Shown: positions 39,143-52,308, counted from the first letter of the stretch. The stretch is DNA of 64,000 bases from Myxococcales bacterium (GCA_016717005.1 JADJUF010000039.1:620001-684000); one strand, 5' to 3'. Translations and numbers: made by a program. Notes: generated from the letters alone by a model not told the origin.

Positions 39143-39280
39143 TCAGGCCTGCGCCATCGCCCGGGCGAGCACGTTCACGACGGCGGCGTCGACCGCCTCG
39201 CGCGTGCACCCCTGCCGCTCGAGGCGGCGCTGGAGCGACTCGACGATCGACCACAGGCTGAGGGGGGCGCTGCGCTTCTT
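39143..39280 (-). CDS. 45-residue small protein before moxR
   Basis: A short ORF encoding MKKRSAPLSLWSIVESLQRR and a second helix ending LARAMAQA. It has a strong AGGAG site at the right distance upstream of ATG 39280, unlike the leaderless moxR. The protein looks like two amphipathic helices with one Cys. It could be a small regulator or adaptor, or a leader peptide of the ternary operon; its stop is 35 bases before the moxR start. No homologue recognised. Confidence 0.55.
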   Translation of the reverse strand, partial: KKRSAPLSLWSIVESLQRRLERQGCTREAVDAAVVNVLARAMAQA

Positions 39281-39432
39281 CATGGGATCTCCTGACGCGT
39301 GACGGCGACGGTCGATCTGGGAACCAGAGCCGCACGGCGCCTATTCCAGTCAGACACGCGCGCGCGCGCAGGGTTGCACGCCGACGACGCCGGCCGCAGC
39401 GTCGGTAATCCGGCTCACGCGCGCGGGGCACG

Positions 39433-39647
39433 ACGCGGCGCGCGCCACCCGCTCACGTCAGCGTCGCGATGACCGGCGCGTGACCTGACGCGGCGCGCGC
39501 CACCCGCTCACGTCAGCGTCGCGATGACCGGCGCGTGACCTGACGCGGCGCGCACCACCCGCTCACGTCAGCGTCGCGATGACCGGCGCGTGACCTGACG
39601 CGGCGCGCACCACCCGCTCACGTCAGCGTCGCGATGACCGGCGCGTG
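39433..39647. repeat. 55-base tandem copies of the exonuclease III gene 3' end
   Basis: The last codons of the 39618 gene (encoding HAPVIATLT and stop) and the following bases recur three more times downstream, with exact 55-base spacing (GCTCACGTCA at 39451, 39506, 39561, 39616). The three outer copies are nearly identical, so the expansion is recent. Confidence 0.9.
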
Positions 39648-40382
39648 ATCCGACGCGTCCTTGCCCTTGCGGGCCTCGCGGTCGATCGTGCACGCGCTGA
39701 CCCGGGCCGCCACCGTCGGGTCGGCGAGGAAGTGGTCGATGCGCAGGCCCTGATCCTTGAAGAACGACACGCCGCGGTAGTCCCACCACGAGTACGCGCG
39801 CAGGTCGGGGTGCTGCGCCCGGAACACGTCCACCAGGCCCCAGTCGAGCAGCGCCCGGAGGCCGGCCCGCTCGGGCTCGCTGCAGAGCACGTCGCCGGCC
39901 CACCGCGCCGGATCGTGGACGTCGCGATCGTCGGGCGCGATGTTCCAGTCGCCGCCCAGCACCAGCGGCCGCGCGCGGTCGTGGCGATCGAGCCAGCGCC
40001 GCAGCCCCGCCAGCCACGCCAGCTTGTAGCTGTACTTGTCGGTGCCGACCGCCTGGCCGTTGGGCACGTAGACCGACGCCACGCGGACGCCGTCGACGGT
40101 CGCGGCGATCAGCCGGGCCTGCTCGTCGAGCTCGACCTCGCCCAGCCCGGTGGCGACGTCGGTGATCGCGCCGCGCGCCGCGATCGCGACGCCGTTGTAG
40201 GACTTCTGCCCATGGATCGCGACGTGGTAGCCGAGGTCGGTGAACAGCGCGGTCGGGAAGTCGGCGTCCTCGACCTTGGTCTCCTGCAGGCAGACGCAGT
40301 CGGGGCGGTTGGCCTCGAGCCAGGCGGTGAGCCGCGCGGCCCGGGCCCGGATCGAGTTGACGTTCCATGTGACGAGGCGCAT
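39618..40382 (-). CDS. xthA: exonuclease III
   Basis: A 254-residue AP endonuclease / 3'-exonuclease of base-excision repair. All signature motifs are present: TWNVNSIRAR, CLQETKVED (catalytic Glu), YNGVAIAARG, ASVYVPNGQAVG, LGGDWNIAPDDRDVHDP and the closing ASDHAPVIATL with catalytic Asp-His. Length is typical. ATG 40382 is preceded by TAGCGT at 7 bases; divergent from the protease gene by 46 bases. Confidence 0.95.
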   Translation of the reverse strand: MRLVTWNVNSIRARAARLTAWLEANRPDCVCLQETKVEDADFPTALFTDLGYHVAIHGQKSYNGVAIAARGAITDVATGLGEVELDEQARLIAATVDGVRVASVYVPNGQAVGTDKYSYKLAWLAGLRRWLDRHDRARPLVLGGDWNIAPDDRDVHDPARWAGDVLCSEPERAGLRALLDWGLVDVFRAQHPDLRAYSWWDYRGVSFFKDQGLRIDHFLADPTVAARVSACTIDREARKGKDASDHAPVIATLT

Positions 40383-40389
40383 CACCGGC

Positions 40390-40422
40390 ACGCTACCAGG
40401 ACCGGGGCGGCTCGGGCATAGT
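40390..40422. promoter_or_regulatory. divergent pair of -10 elements (TAGCGT / CATAGT)
   Basis: Minus strand TAGCGT (40395-40390) ends 7 bases before ATG 40382; plus strand CATAGT (40417-40422), one base off the TANNNT pattern, ends 6 bases before ATG 40429. Confidence 0.42.
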
Positions 40423-40428
40423 CGGGCG

Positions 40429-41760
40429 ATGCGCCCGATCGTCTTCGCTGTGGCCGCCGCCGCGGCCGCGTGTACCGCCGTGCCTGAGACCGGCACCTCG
40501 GCCGCGCCGGTGGTCGGCGCCGACCTCGACCTCGACGATCCCGGCGTCGTCGCGCTCGTGACCTCGAGCGGCCGGGTGTTCTGCACCGGCACGCTGGTGT
40601 CGCCGATGACCGTGCTGACGGCGGCGCACTGCATCGCCGAGGCCAACGGCGATCCCGCGGTCGCGGCGTTTTTCGGCAACGACACCGGCGCCCCCGGCGC
40701 CCGCATCGGCGTCGACGGCTACCAGACCCACCCCGGCTGGACCGGCGACCTGTCGGGCGGCCACGACCTCGCGGTCCTGCGGCTCGTGGTCCCGCAGCCG
40801 CTGGCGCTGGTCAAGCCGATGAACACCACCGATCTGGCGGCGTACGTCGGCGCCGACTACCGCGTCGTCGGCTTCGGCATCCACGATCGCGACACCCGCG
40901 AGCTCGACGGCAAGAAGCGGGTCGGGCACATGCGGATCGCGCGGCTCGACGGCGACTACCTCGAGGCCGAGGACGTCGATCCCGACCAGGCCACCGCGAT
41001 CTGCCAGGGCGACTCGGGCGGGCCCGGGTTCATCACCGTCGACGGCGTCGAGGTGCTCGCCGGCACTCACTCGTACTCGATCGTCGGCTGCTTCAACCCC
41101 AGCGGCGACGCCCGGCCCGATCTGTACATGACGACGTTCATCCAGCCGTACATCGACGCCAACGATCTCACCTGCCGCGCCGACGGGCAGTGCGTGCGCC
41201 TGGGCTGCTCGAACGACCCCGACTGCCTGCCGTGCGGTCCCGACGGCACCTGCGCGACCGACTGCCCGCTGCCCGATCCCGACTGCCCCACCAGCGCGCT
41301 CGGCGAGATCTGCCGGGCCGACACCCAGTGCATGACCGGCGTGTGCGTCGCCTGGCCCGGCGATCCCCACTCGCGGTTCTGCTCGCAGCCGTGCGCGGGC
41401 CCGGCCGACTGCCCCGTGACCGGCATGACCTGCGCCGACGTCGCCGGCGAGGGCCTGATCTGCACCTACGCGGGCGAGCCGCCCGGCGCGCTCGGCCAGG
41501 CCTGCGCCGCGCCGACCGAGTGCTCGGCCTACGTCTGCGCCGACGGGCTGTGCACGTACCCGTGCGACGTGCCGCGCGGGCTCACGTGCCCGACCAGCTA
41601 CACCTGCGGCAGCCGCGACATGGGCGCGAGCTACAACTGCTTCCCCGACGACACCGGCGGCGGCGACGACGGCGGCTGCTGCTCGTCATCGGGCGGCCCC
41701 GGCTCGCTCGCCGCCGGCGCGACCGTCCTCGGCCTGCTCCGCCGCCGACGTCGGCGCTGA
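40429..41760 (+). CDS. trypsin-like serine protease with MYXO-CTERM tail
   Basis: A 443-residue secreted protease. A short signal (1-15, AAAACTAV) precedes a chymotrypsin-fold domain with the complete triad: His 67 (TAAHC), Asp 113 (GHDLAVL), Ser 196 (GDSGGP). Residues from about 245 are Cys-rich repeats (CRADGQCVRLGCSNDPDC, GEICRADTQCMTGVC). The end DDGGCCSSSGG, a hydrophobic helix and RRRRRR form a MYXO-CTERM sorting signal, expected to be processed by a rhomboid-like sortase so that the protein is surface-attached. Confidence 0.92.
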   Translation: MRPIVFAVAAAAAACTAVPETGTSAAPVVGADLDLDDPGVVALVTSSGRVFCTGTLVSPMTVLTAAHCIAEANGDPAVAAFFGNDTGAPGARIGVDGYQTHPGWTGDLSGGHDLAVLRLVVPQPLALVKPMNTTDLAAYVGADYRVVGFGIHDRDTRELDGKKRVGHMRIARLDGDYLEAEDVDPDQATAICQGDSGGPGFITVDGVEVLAGTHSYSIVGCFNPSGDARPDLYMTTFIQPYIDANDLTCRADGQCVRLGCSNDPDCLPCGPDGTCATDCPLPDPDCPTSALGEICRADTQCMTGVCVAWPGDPHSRFCSQPCAGPADCPVTGMTCADVAGEGLICTYAGEPPGALGQACAAPTECSAYVCADGLCTYPCDVPRGLTCPTSYTCGSRDMGASYNCFPDDTGGGDDGGCCSSSGGPGSLAAGATVLGLLRRRRRR

Positions 41761-41779
41761 CGCCTCCGCGGTTCTCGGG

Positions 41780-41785
41780 TATCGT
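41780..41785 (+). promoter_or_regulatory. candidate -10 element TATCGT
   Basis: TATCGT ends 6 bases before GTG 41792, which places transcription start at the start codon of the propeller gene. It lies in the 31-base gap after the protease stop. Confidence 0.45.
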
Positions 41786-41791
41786 TGGGCC

Positions 41792-43117
41792 GTGCGTCGC
41801 TCGTCGCTCGTCGCCCTCGCGCTCGTCGCCAGCTTCGGCGCGGCGCGCGCCAACGGCCGGTTCCCGTCGTCGGTGTCGATCAACTTCCGGCCCGGCGACA
41901 CCAGCGACCTGTACCTGGGCACCACGTTCGGGTTCCTGATCAGCCACGACGACGGCCACTTCCGCTGGCTGTGCGAGAAGAACATCGGCTACGAGGGCAC
42001 GTTCGATCCCAAGTACCGGATCGGCGCCGACGGCACGATCTACGCCACGACCTTCAACGGGCTGCGGGTCAGCCGCGACGGCGGCTGCTCGTTCGCCACC
42101 GCCACCGCCGATCGGCCCGCGACCGACCCCGGCTACATCGCCAACATCTGGGTCGACGCCGTCGACGTCGCCAGCAACGGCGACGTCTGGGTCGCGACCG
42201 CCGAGTCGGCCCGCGAGAACAACGTCTACCGCTCGACCGACGGCGCGCGCACGTTCACGCCGACCGACAACCGGTCGATGCAGATCTGGTGGCGCAGCAT
42301 CGCCACCGCCCCCAGCCGGCCCGCCCGCGTCTACGTCTCGGGCTACCAGGTGACCCAGGTCGCCGACGACGGCGGCACCACCTCGCCGGCCGTGCACCTG
42401 CGCACCTCCGACGACGCCGGCGCCACCTGGACCGAGCTGCCGATCACCGCGTTCGCGCTCGGCGGCAGCCCGCTGATCCTGATCGAAGCGGTGTCGGCGA
42501 CCGATCCCGACCTGCTGTTCGTGCGGTCGGTGCGGGCCGACACCCCGGCCATCGACAAGCTCTACCGCTCGACCGACGGCGGCCAGTCGTTCGCCGAGGT
42601 GCTGACCACCACCGACGCCATCCGCGGCGTGGTCATCCGCGCCAGCGGCGAGGTCCTGGTCGCGACCCAGATGGGCGGCGTCTTCCGGTCGCCCGACCTC
42701 GGCCAGACGTTCGCGGCCGTGCCGTCGCCGCCCCAGGCCGCGTGCCTCGGCGATCGCGCCGATCAGCTGTTCGCGTGCGGCGCCAACTGGGACCCAGACC
42801 TGTTCTCGCTCGGGCGCTCGCCCGACGGCACCGCGTGGACGAAGGTGTTCCGGTTCGTCGAGATGGTCGGCCCGCTCGAGTGCCCGGCCGGCACCATGCA
42901 GCACGATCAGTGCGAGGCGCTCGAGTGGCCGGCGATCCGCGAGCAGTTCGGCATCCGGCCGCCGGTCGACGCCGGCGTCGACGCGCCGGGGCCGCGCCCG
43001 CCCGGGGACGGCGGCTGCTGTCAGGCCTCAGACGCCGCGGCGCCGGCCCTGATCATCGGTGGCGCCGTGGCCGCGATCTTGCTCCGGCGGCGCCGGCGAC
43101 GCGCCTGCTGCCAGTAG
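41792..43117 (+). CDS. BNR/sortilin-type propeller protein with MYXO-CTERM-like tail
   Basis: A 441-residue secreted protein. Signal peptide MRRSSLVALALVASFGAARA (1-20). The body is a beta-propeller with repeated Asp-box motifs (LRVSRDGGCSF, VYRSTDGARTF, LRTSDDAGATW, LYRSTDGGQSF, VFRSPDLGQTF) of the BNR / VPS10 type. The C-terminus has a Gly-Cys-Cys motif, a hydrophobic helix and an Arg cluster, a MYXO-CTERM-like signal ending unusually in CCQ. Probably a surface protein; ligand unknown. GTG 41792 fits both signal and TATCGT. Confidence 0.88.
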   Translation: MRRSSLVALALVASFGAARANGRFPSSVSINFRPGDTSDLYLGTTFGFLISHDDGHFRWLCEKNIGYEGTFDPKYRIGADGTIYATTFNGLRVSRDGGCSFATATADRPATDPGYIANIWVDAVDVASNGDVWVATAESARENNVYRSTDGARTFTPTDNRSMQIWWRSIATAPSRPARVYVSGYQVTQVADDGGTTSPAVHLRTSDDAGATWTELPITAFALGGSPLILIEAVSATDPDLLFVRSVRADTPAIDKLYRSTDGGQSFAEVLTTTDAIRGVVIRASGEVLVATQMGGVFRSPDLGQTFAAVPSPPQAACLGDRADQLFACGANWDPDLFSLGRSPDGTAWTKVFRFVEMVGPLECPAGTMQHDQCEALEWPAIREQFGIRPPVDAGVDAPGPRPPGDGGCCQASDAAAPALIIGGAVAAILLRRRRRRACCQ

Positions 43118-43129
43118 CCGCTGCGAGCG

Positions 43130-43300
43130 GCGTTGCTACCAGCGAGGCGGCGCCAGCGAGGCGGCGCCAGCGAGCCGGGGCGCCAGCGAGGCGGCGGCAG
43201 TGAGCCGGTGGGCCAGCAAGGCGGTGCCAGCGAGCCGATGCCACCCCGGCGCCAGCGAGGCGGCGCCAGCGAGCCGGGGCGCCGGTCAGCGCCAGTGCCC
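43130..43300. repeat. short GCCAGCGAG-type repeats between convergent genes
   Basis: The gap between two convergent stops is filled with about ten copies of GCCAGCGAGGCG or GCCAGCGAGCCGG in irregular order. No coding potential on either strand; likely a degenerate minisatellite. Confidence 0.7.
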
Positions 43301-43309
43301 CCGGCGGGG

Positions 43310-43618
43310 TTACTGCGCGCGCGGCAGGTCGGAGATGGTGACCTTGGGATCGAGGTAGGCCTTGAGCTTGCCCTCGATGTACGCGATCGCCTTCTTGCGC
43401 CACAGGAACCCCGGATCCTCACCGCGGAACTCGACCGCGCTGGGCCCGACCGACATGACGCCGTCGATCTTCACGACGAGGTACTTGCCGGCGAAGCGCG
43501 CGCGATCGCCGTCCCAGGTGACCTTGATGCCGTGGCGGTTGTGGAGGTACTCGCCCAGGACCTCGAGGCGTGCGCGCGCGTCCCCGACGGGCAACGCGTG
43601 CTGGTAGTTGATCTCCAT
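43310..43618 (-). CDS. PHA-granule/polyhydroxyalkanoic acid system-type small protein
   Basis: A 102-residue soluble protein. EINYQHALPVGDARARLEVL, KVTWDGDRARF, a beta strand segment and the closing FLWRKKAIAYIEGKLKAYL follow the layout of the polyhydroxyalkanoic acid system family (PF09650): an N-terminal strand with a conserved His, a Trp-Gly-Asp turn and a C-terminal helix. The family's role is unclear and no PHA synthase is near. ATG 43618 is preceded by TACATT at 6 bases. Confidence 0.7.
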   Translation of the reverse strand: MEINYQHALPVGDARARLEVLGEYLHNRHGIKVTWDGDRARFAGKYLVVKIDGVMSVGPSAVEFRGEDPGFLWRKKAIAYIEGKLKAYLDPKVTISDLPRAQ

Positions 43619-43624
43619 GCGACG

Positions 43625-43630
43625 AATGTA
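43625..43630 (-). promoter_or_regulatory. candidate -10 element TACATT
   Basis: On the minus strand TACATT ends 6 bases before ATG 43618; no ribosome binding site is visible, so the transcript should be leaderless. Confidence 0.45.
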
Positions 43631-43723
43631 GCAAGGCGACGACGACCGTCAGCAGGAGATCGCGCGAAACCGTGCGCCTACATCGGAGGCGCGTAGCCCG
43701 CTACGCACCCTCGGAAAAATCGT

Positions 43724-44191
43724 TCACGGGGCGCGCGGCGCGTCGTCGTCGTGGGCGAACCGCCAGCGCACGACCTGGCCATCGATCCGCACCGCGCAGG
43801 CCTTGGTCAGCGGCGCGAAGTCGGGATCGCCGGTCAGGCGCACGCCCAGCGCCGAGATGCTGGGCTCGTGGCCAAACAGGATCACGGCGCTGTCGGCGTC
43901 GATCGCGGCCAGGGCCGCGACCACGTCGGCGACGCGGCCCTCGGGCGCCAGCGCCGGGACGCTGTCGATCGGGCCGGTCCACTCGATCGCGGCGGCGACC
44001 AGCTCGGCGGTCATGACCGCGCGGGTCAGCGGGCTGGTCCACACCGCGGTCGGCGTGCAGTCGTGCCAGCGCAGGCGCTGACCGAGCGCGCGCGCGTGAT
44101 CGCGGCCGGCCGCGCTGAGCGGCCGCGCGTGGTCGGGCAGATCGCGGCGCTCCTCGATCGCGTGGGCGTGGCGGACCAGGAAGACGATCAC
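43724..44191 (-). CDS. sixA: SixA-like phosphohistidine phosphatase
   Basis: A 155-residue histidine phosphatase. VFLVRHAHAIEE carries the RH catalytic motif, WTSPLTRAVMTAEL the second Arg region, and ILFGHEPSIS the distal His. Size and lack of extra domains match SixA, which removes phosphate from histidine of phosphotransfer domains. GTG 44191 is the best start. It is divergent from the large DUF4215/OmpA gene. Confidence 0.85.
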   Translation of the reverse strand: MIVFLVRHAHAIEERRDLPDHARPLSAAGRDHARALGQRLRWHDCTPTAVWTSPLTRAVMTAELVAAAIEWTGPIDSVPALAPEGRVADVVAALAAIDADSAVILFGHEPSISALGVRLTGDPDFAPLTKACAVRIDGQVVRWRFAHDDDAPRAP

Positions 44192-44296
44192 CCAGCGAGG
44201 GTGGCGGGCCCGCCGGTCCCCTGTCAACCGCTCGGCTACCCGGCCGGCTACCGCGGATTCTTGAGTTGCCGCGACAGACGCGCGACACTGTCGATC

Positions 44297-48727
<4,431 letters not shown>

Positions 48728-48789
48728 CCGGGCGGCGGGCGCGGTGGCGATCCGCGCGGCGGGCGGCCGGTCTTGATTCGACGGGGCGG

Positions 48790-48990
48790 GCGCGCGGGTG
48801 ACCGCGCGGCCCGCTCAGTCGGCGGGTGGCGGGGACGGTGATGATCGGCGGCGCAGGTGACCGCGCAGCCGGCGCAGGGGGGCCCGCGCGCGTGACCGGC
48901 GGCCCGCTCCGATGGGGCGGGCGCGCTGGCGGAGCGACGGTGGCCTCGACGGCGCGGGCGCGCCAGTGACCACGCGGGCCCGCTCAGCGC
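48790..48990. repeat. degenerate GTGACC...GCCCGCTC repeats
   Basis: The gap after the OmpA gene contains four diverged copies of GTGACCGCGCGGCCCGCTCAG (near 48799, 48858, 48891 and 48967) separated by GC-rich filler. No gene seen in 48728-49005. Confidence 0.5.
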
Positions 48991-49005
48991 GTCGTCACCG
49001 TGTCG

Positions 49006-49443
49006 TCACGGCTTGCGCGTGACCTGCCAGGTGCCCGTCTGGACGTCGCCGGTGGCGCTGATCTTGGTCTCGAAGGTGCCGCCGATGGTGTCGGGCCCCG
49101 CCGCGCCGGTGAAGGTGGTCTGGACCTCACAGGTGCAGTTGGGATCGGTGTACGGCGCGATCGTGCCCGACAGCTGCCCGCCCTCGATCGCCACGAACTC
49201 GATCTTGAGCGGTGGCGCATCGGGCGCGCCCATGTGGACCTCGCCGGTCGCCGTGTGGCGGCCCAGCTCGAGCGCGAAGTCGATCGTGCCGTCGCGGCCC
49301 GACTCGTTGCCGTGGTAGTCGCCGGACCAGTCGCCGGCGAGCTTGGCCAGCTCGGCGTCGCCGCCCTTGACCTCGACCGCCTTCTGGGTGCCGCCGCACG
49401 CGGCGACGAACGCGAACACACACGCGATGCCCTGGTTGCGCAT
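49006..49443 (-). CDS. hypothetical lipoprotein
   Basis: A 145-residue lipoprotein (GIACVFAFVAACGGTQK, Cys 16). The mature part is one beta-barrel-like domain with a GDWSGDYHGNESGRDGTIDF start, a TCEVQTTFTGAAGPDTIGG segment and a closing GTWQVTRK, the pattern of small calycin-like lipoproteins. No family assigned. Alone on the minus strand. Confidence 0.72.
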   Translation of the reverse strand: MRNQGIACVFAFVAACGGTQKAVEVKGGDAELAKLAGDWSGDYHGNESGRDGTIDFALELGRHTATGEVHMGAPDAPPLKIEFVAIEGGQLSGTIAPYTDPNCTCEVQTTFTGAAGPDTIGGTFETKISATGDVQTGTWQVTRKP

Positions 49444-49522
49444 GGCCCCGAGCTTGCCACACCTCGCGGCGGGGCCGGGCTCAGGCCGACCCGTGACCGA
49501 CCCGTGAGCGTGCCTCGCCGCG

Positions 49523-50719
49523 CTACATCGACACGACGATCGCTTCGGTGTCGCGGTTGGGCGGGGCGGCGTCGACGCCGACGGCGCGCAGGACGTCGAC
49601 GACACGGCCGGCGAAGACGAGCGGGTCGGCGTCGGGCGCCCAGCACGCCCAGTAGAGGTGGAGGACGGGTCGGGTCGCGCGGCGACGCCAGTGGTCGGCG
49701 AGGTAAAGGACCGCGCCGGTGTGGTTCCGCCGTCGGGCCTCGCCCGCGGTCGCCCAGGCCGCCGACTGGGTCCCGGCGACCCGGGCCATCGCCAGCACGC
49801 CGGTCGCCTGGAGCCGGCGGAACGCCTCGGCCAAGCGGGCGGCCAGCGGAGCGCCCGGCCGCAGGGCCACGGGCCGACGGGGACGTCGCGCCTTCGGTGG
49901 GCCGAGGGCGGCGATCGCGTCGAGCTCGGCGGCGATCGGGATGGCCAGGCCGCAGGCGACGTCCGCCGGTCCGATCGTGGCCAGCGCCGGCGCGACGGCG
50001 GCGTAGACCTCGAGCGTGCGGCGCTTGCCGAGCCGCTCGATCGCGACCCGATCGCCGAGCTCGAGCACGCGGCACGTCGGCCCGCCGTCGATGCCGCCGT
50101 GGCGATACTCGACCCAGAGCCGCGGCTGCGGACCGAGCGCGGCCGCGAGCGCGCGGGCCCGCGTGCCACGCCCCGGCGCGACGAGCGGGAACCGCGTCGC
50201 CCAGTGCGCGACCAGGGCGTCGAACGCGCCGGCGCCGGCGTCGGCCGCGCGGCGCGCGACGACGTCCCAGGGCTTCGGCCAGCCGTCGCACAGCCCGACC
50301 GAGGCGATCACCTGGCCGACCCGCGCCACCTCCACGCGGTTGCCACGCTCGCCGCCGGTCAGCACCAGCTCGTGATCACCGTCGGGGGTCGGCCCCAGGG
50401 CGGCCACCGCGACCGGCGCCGGCCCCAACGCCGCGACGACGATCGGCGGCTCGACCAGCGGCGGGCCGAGGGCGGCGAGCAGGCGGTCGATCGCCGCTTC
50501 ATCGACGAACGTCCACTGACAGTCCCAGGTCCGCGTGAGTCCGTCGGTCCATCGGTCGAGCCAGGCCTCCTGCTCGGGCGCGACGGCGTAGGCGACGTCG
50601 GGGCCGCGGTGATCGGCGGGGATCATGAGCCGGAGGTCGTCGAGCACCTGGAACTCGTAGGGCCGGCCGGTCGCCGGCGCCGGCAGCCCCGGCAAGCTCG
50701 CGTAGCGGAACGTTCGCAT
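49523..50719 (-). CDS. hypothetical protein with DUF6891-like C-terminus
   Basis: A 398-residue soluble protein. The N-terminal half contains repeated AALGP motifs (DRLLAALGPPLVE, VAALGPAPVAVAALGPTP). The C-terminal 150 residues (FRRLQATGVLAMARVAGTQS, GAVLYLADHWRR, HLYWACWAPDADPLVFAGRV) recall DUF6891, but I am not certain. No catalytic motif. ATG 50719 has TACACT 9 bases upstream. Confidence 0.7.
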   Translation of the reverse strand: MRTFRYASLPGLPAPATGRPYEFQVLDDLRLMIPADHRGPDVAYAVAPEQEAWLDRWTDGLTRTWDCQWTFVDEAAIDRLLAALGPPLVEPPIVVAALGPAPVAVAALGPTPDGDHELVLTGGERGNRVEVARVGQVIASVGLCDGWPKPWDVVARRAADAGAGAFDALVAHWATRFPLVAPGRGTRARALAAALGPQPRLWVEYRHGGIDGGPTCRVLELGDRVAIERLGKRRTLEVYAAVAPALATIGPADVACGLAIPIAAELDAIAALGPPKARRPRRPVALRPGAPLAARLAEAFRRLQATGVLAMARVAGTQSAAWATAGEARRRNHTGAVLYLADHWRRRATRPVLHLYWACWAPDADPLVFAGRVVDVLRAVGVDAAPPNRDTEAIVVSM

Positions 50720-50728
50720 CGCGCCACC

Positions 50729-50734
50729 AGTGTA
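50729..50734 (-). promoter_or_regulatory. candidate -10 element TACACT
   Basis: TACACT on the minus strand ends 9 bases before ATG 50719, a slightly longer gap than the other cases but still near leaderless. Confidence 0.4.
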
Positions 50735-50838
50735 AGCGATGGCGATGCGCGCGTTGGCCCAGGGCGCGCGCGGCCCGTACCCCCACGGCGAGAGCGCTCA
50801 CCGACGCGCTCGTCGCGGCGACCCGCGCCGCGTCCCGA

Positions 50839-52308
50839 TCAGGGCTCGACGGGCGCCGCCAACGGCATCACGACCCACTGGGTGTCGAACTCCTTGCCGT
50901 TCGGGACGTCGAGCTGGACATAGACGAAGGCAGGATCACCGGGCGCGATCGCGACCCGGTGGAGCTTGGTGCCGGCCCGGATCGCCCAGGACTGCTTGCC
51001 GAGCTCGGTGCCCGCGGAGGTCAGCGTCACGGTCACGGCGCTCGCGGTGAGCGCGAGGGTGAACGTCCCCCAGTCGGTGATCACCGTCCGCGGCGCAGGG
51101 GTCCCGAAGGTCCACGACGGCATCGGCCTGAAGGTGCGCTGCCGGAGCCAGGCCTCGGTGGTGAACTCGCCGTTCATCGCGGCGTCCGCATCGTGGCCGA
51201 GGGTCTGCAGCCACGCGTCATCGACGCTGCCGCGGTCGGTGATGACGAACGTGGTGGCGGCGCCCTGGCCAGGATCCTGGCGCACGCCCGGCAGCACCAC
51301 CTTGGCGCCATCCTCGGAGAACGCCGGCAGCCCCAACCGCGGACTTGCACGGTCGATGTCGGTGAGGGGCCCGTAGACCTGATCGATCTCGTTCTGCGGG
51401 CGCGCGTAGCCCACCGGCAGGTCGATCCACGCCGCGGCGGTCCAGCCGAGATCGGTCTCACAGGTGACGCCGGCGACCGCGACCGTGCAGCGGGCATCGC
51501 CGACGACGTAGCGGTTGTGGGGACCGAGCGCGAAGCCAAAGCAAGGGCCGGCCTCGCTCGGCACCGTCGTCTGCCAGGCCGCGGTCGTGGTCGGCACCGC
51601 CCACCGCTGGTCGCCGAGGCGGAGCAAGCACCGGGCCTGGCAGCCGACCTTGTCGCAGGTCGACGTCGCGACCACCAGCTTGATCGCGTCCTGCAGTCCG
51701 AACGACGCGGTGGCGCCGCAGTCCAGCTCGCCGCTGGTGCACGGCTCGTCGCCGCTGGGCGCCTCCGACCGCTGGTAGTAGTCGGAGCGCGTGGTCTGCC
51801 AGTAGAGATCGGTCTCCCGGCGAGGTCGGGCGCGCTGCGCCTTGAGCCAGCTGGCGCCGACCACCTTGATCGCCCTGGCCGCCTTGCGCGCGCGGGCGTC
51901 GATCGTGGGGAAGTGACCGACCACCGGCCCGGTCGCCGTGTCGATCGCGAGCTTGTCGACCTCGAGGCGCGGATACACCCCGGCCTGGTCGGCGCCGTAC
52001 GTGGCGCCGGAGAACCCGCTCACCGAGAACGCGCCGGTCGGCATGTTCTTGGCGATCGCGACCGGCCGCGGCGTGGCGGCGCGCAGATCGAGCACGAACA
52101 AGGTCTTCTTCTGGGTGAACCAGATCAGATCCTGCGAACGGTCGAGCGTGGCGCCGCCGATCGCGCCCTTGACCATGACCACCCCGCCGACCCGGAGCCC
52201 GCCGGCGCCGAACTCGACCAGCGCGGTGCCGACCTCCGGATCGGCGTGCGCGGGCGCCGCCGCCACCAGCAGCGCCATCAAGCCCCCCACGACGATCGCC
52301 ATCTTCAT
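50839..52308 (-). CDS. hypothetical exported protein
   Basis: A 489-residue secreted protein with signal peptide MKMAIVVGGLMALLVAAAPA plus HA (cleavage after AHA). The body is beta-rich, contains four or five Cys pairs (SGELDCGATAS, STCDKVGCQARCLLRLG, CTVAVAGVTCETDLGW) and looks like a propeller that reports stored values (TLFVLDLRAATPRPVAIAKN). No family recognised. ATG 52308 has a clear GGAGG at 52313-52317, a conventional start. Alone. Confidence 0.75.
   Translation of the reverse strand: MKMAIVVGGLMALLVAAAPAHADPEVGTALVEFGAGGLRVGGVVMVKGAIGGATLDRSQDLIWFTQKKTLFVLDLRAATPRPVAIAKNMPTGAFSVSGFSGATYGADQAGVYPRLEVDKLAIDTATGPVVGHFPTIDARARKAARAIKVVGASWLKAQRARPRRETDLYWQTTRSDYYQRSEAPSGDEPCTSGELDCGATASFGLQDAIKLVVATSTCDKVGCQARCLLRLGDQRWAVPTTTAAWQTTVPSEAGPCFGFALGPHNRYVVGDARCTVAVAGVTCETDLGWTAAAWIDLPVGYARPQNEIDQVYGPLTDIDRASPRLGLPAFSEDGAKVVLPGVRQDPGQGAATTFVITDRGSVDDAWLQTLGHDADAAMNGEFTTEAWLRQRTFRPMPSWTFGTPAPRTVITDWGTFTLALTASAVTVTLTSAGTELGKQSWAIRAGTKLHRVAIAPGDPAFVYVQLDVPNGKEFDTQWVVMPLAAPVEP

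Noticed and set aside
43751..44296. N-terminal extension of the DUF4215/OmpA protein
   Set aside because: The extra frame is antisense to the SixA-like gene; the lipoprotein signal at ATG 44297 marks the start.
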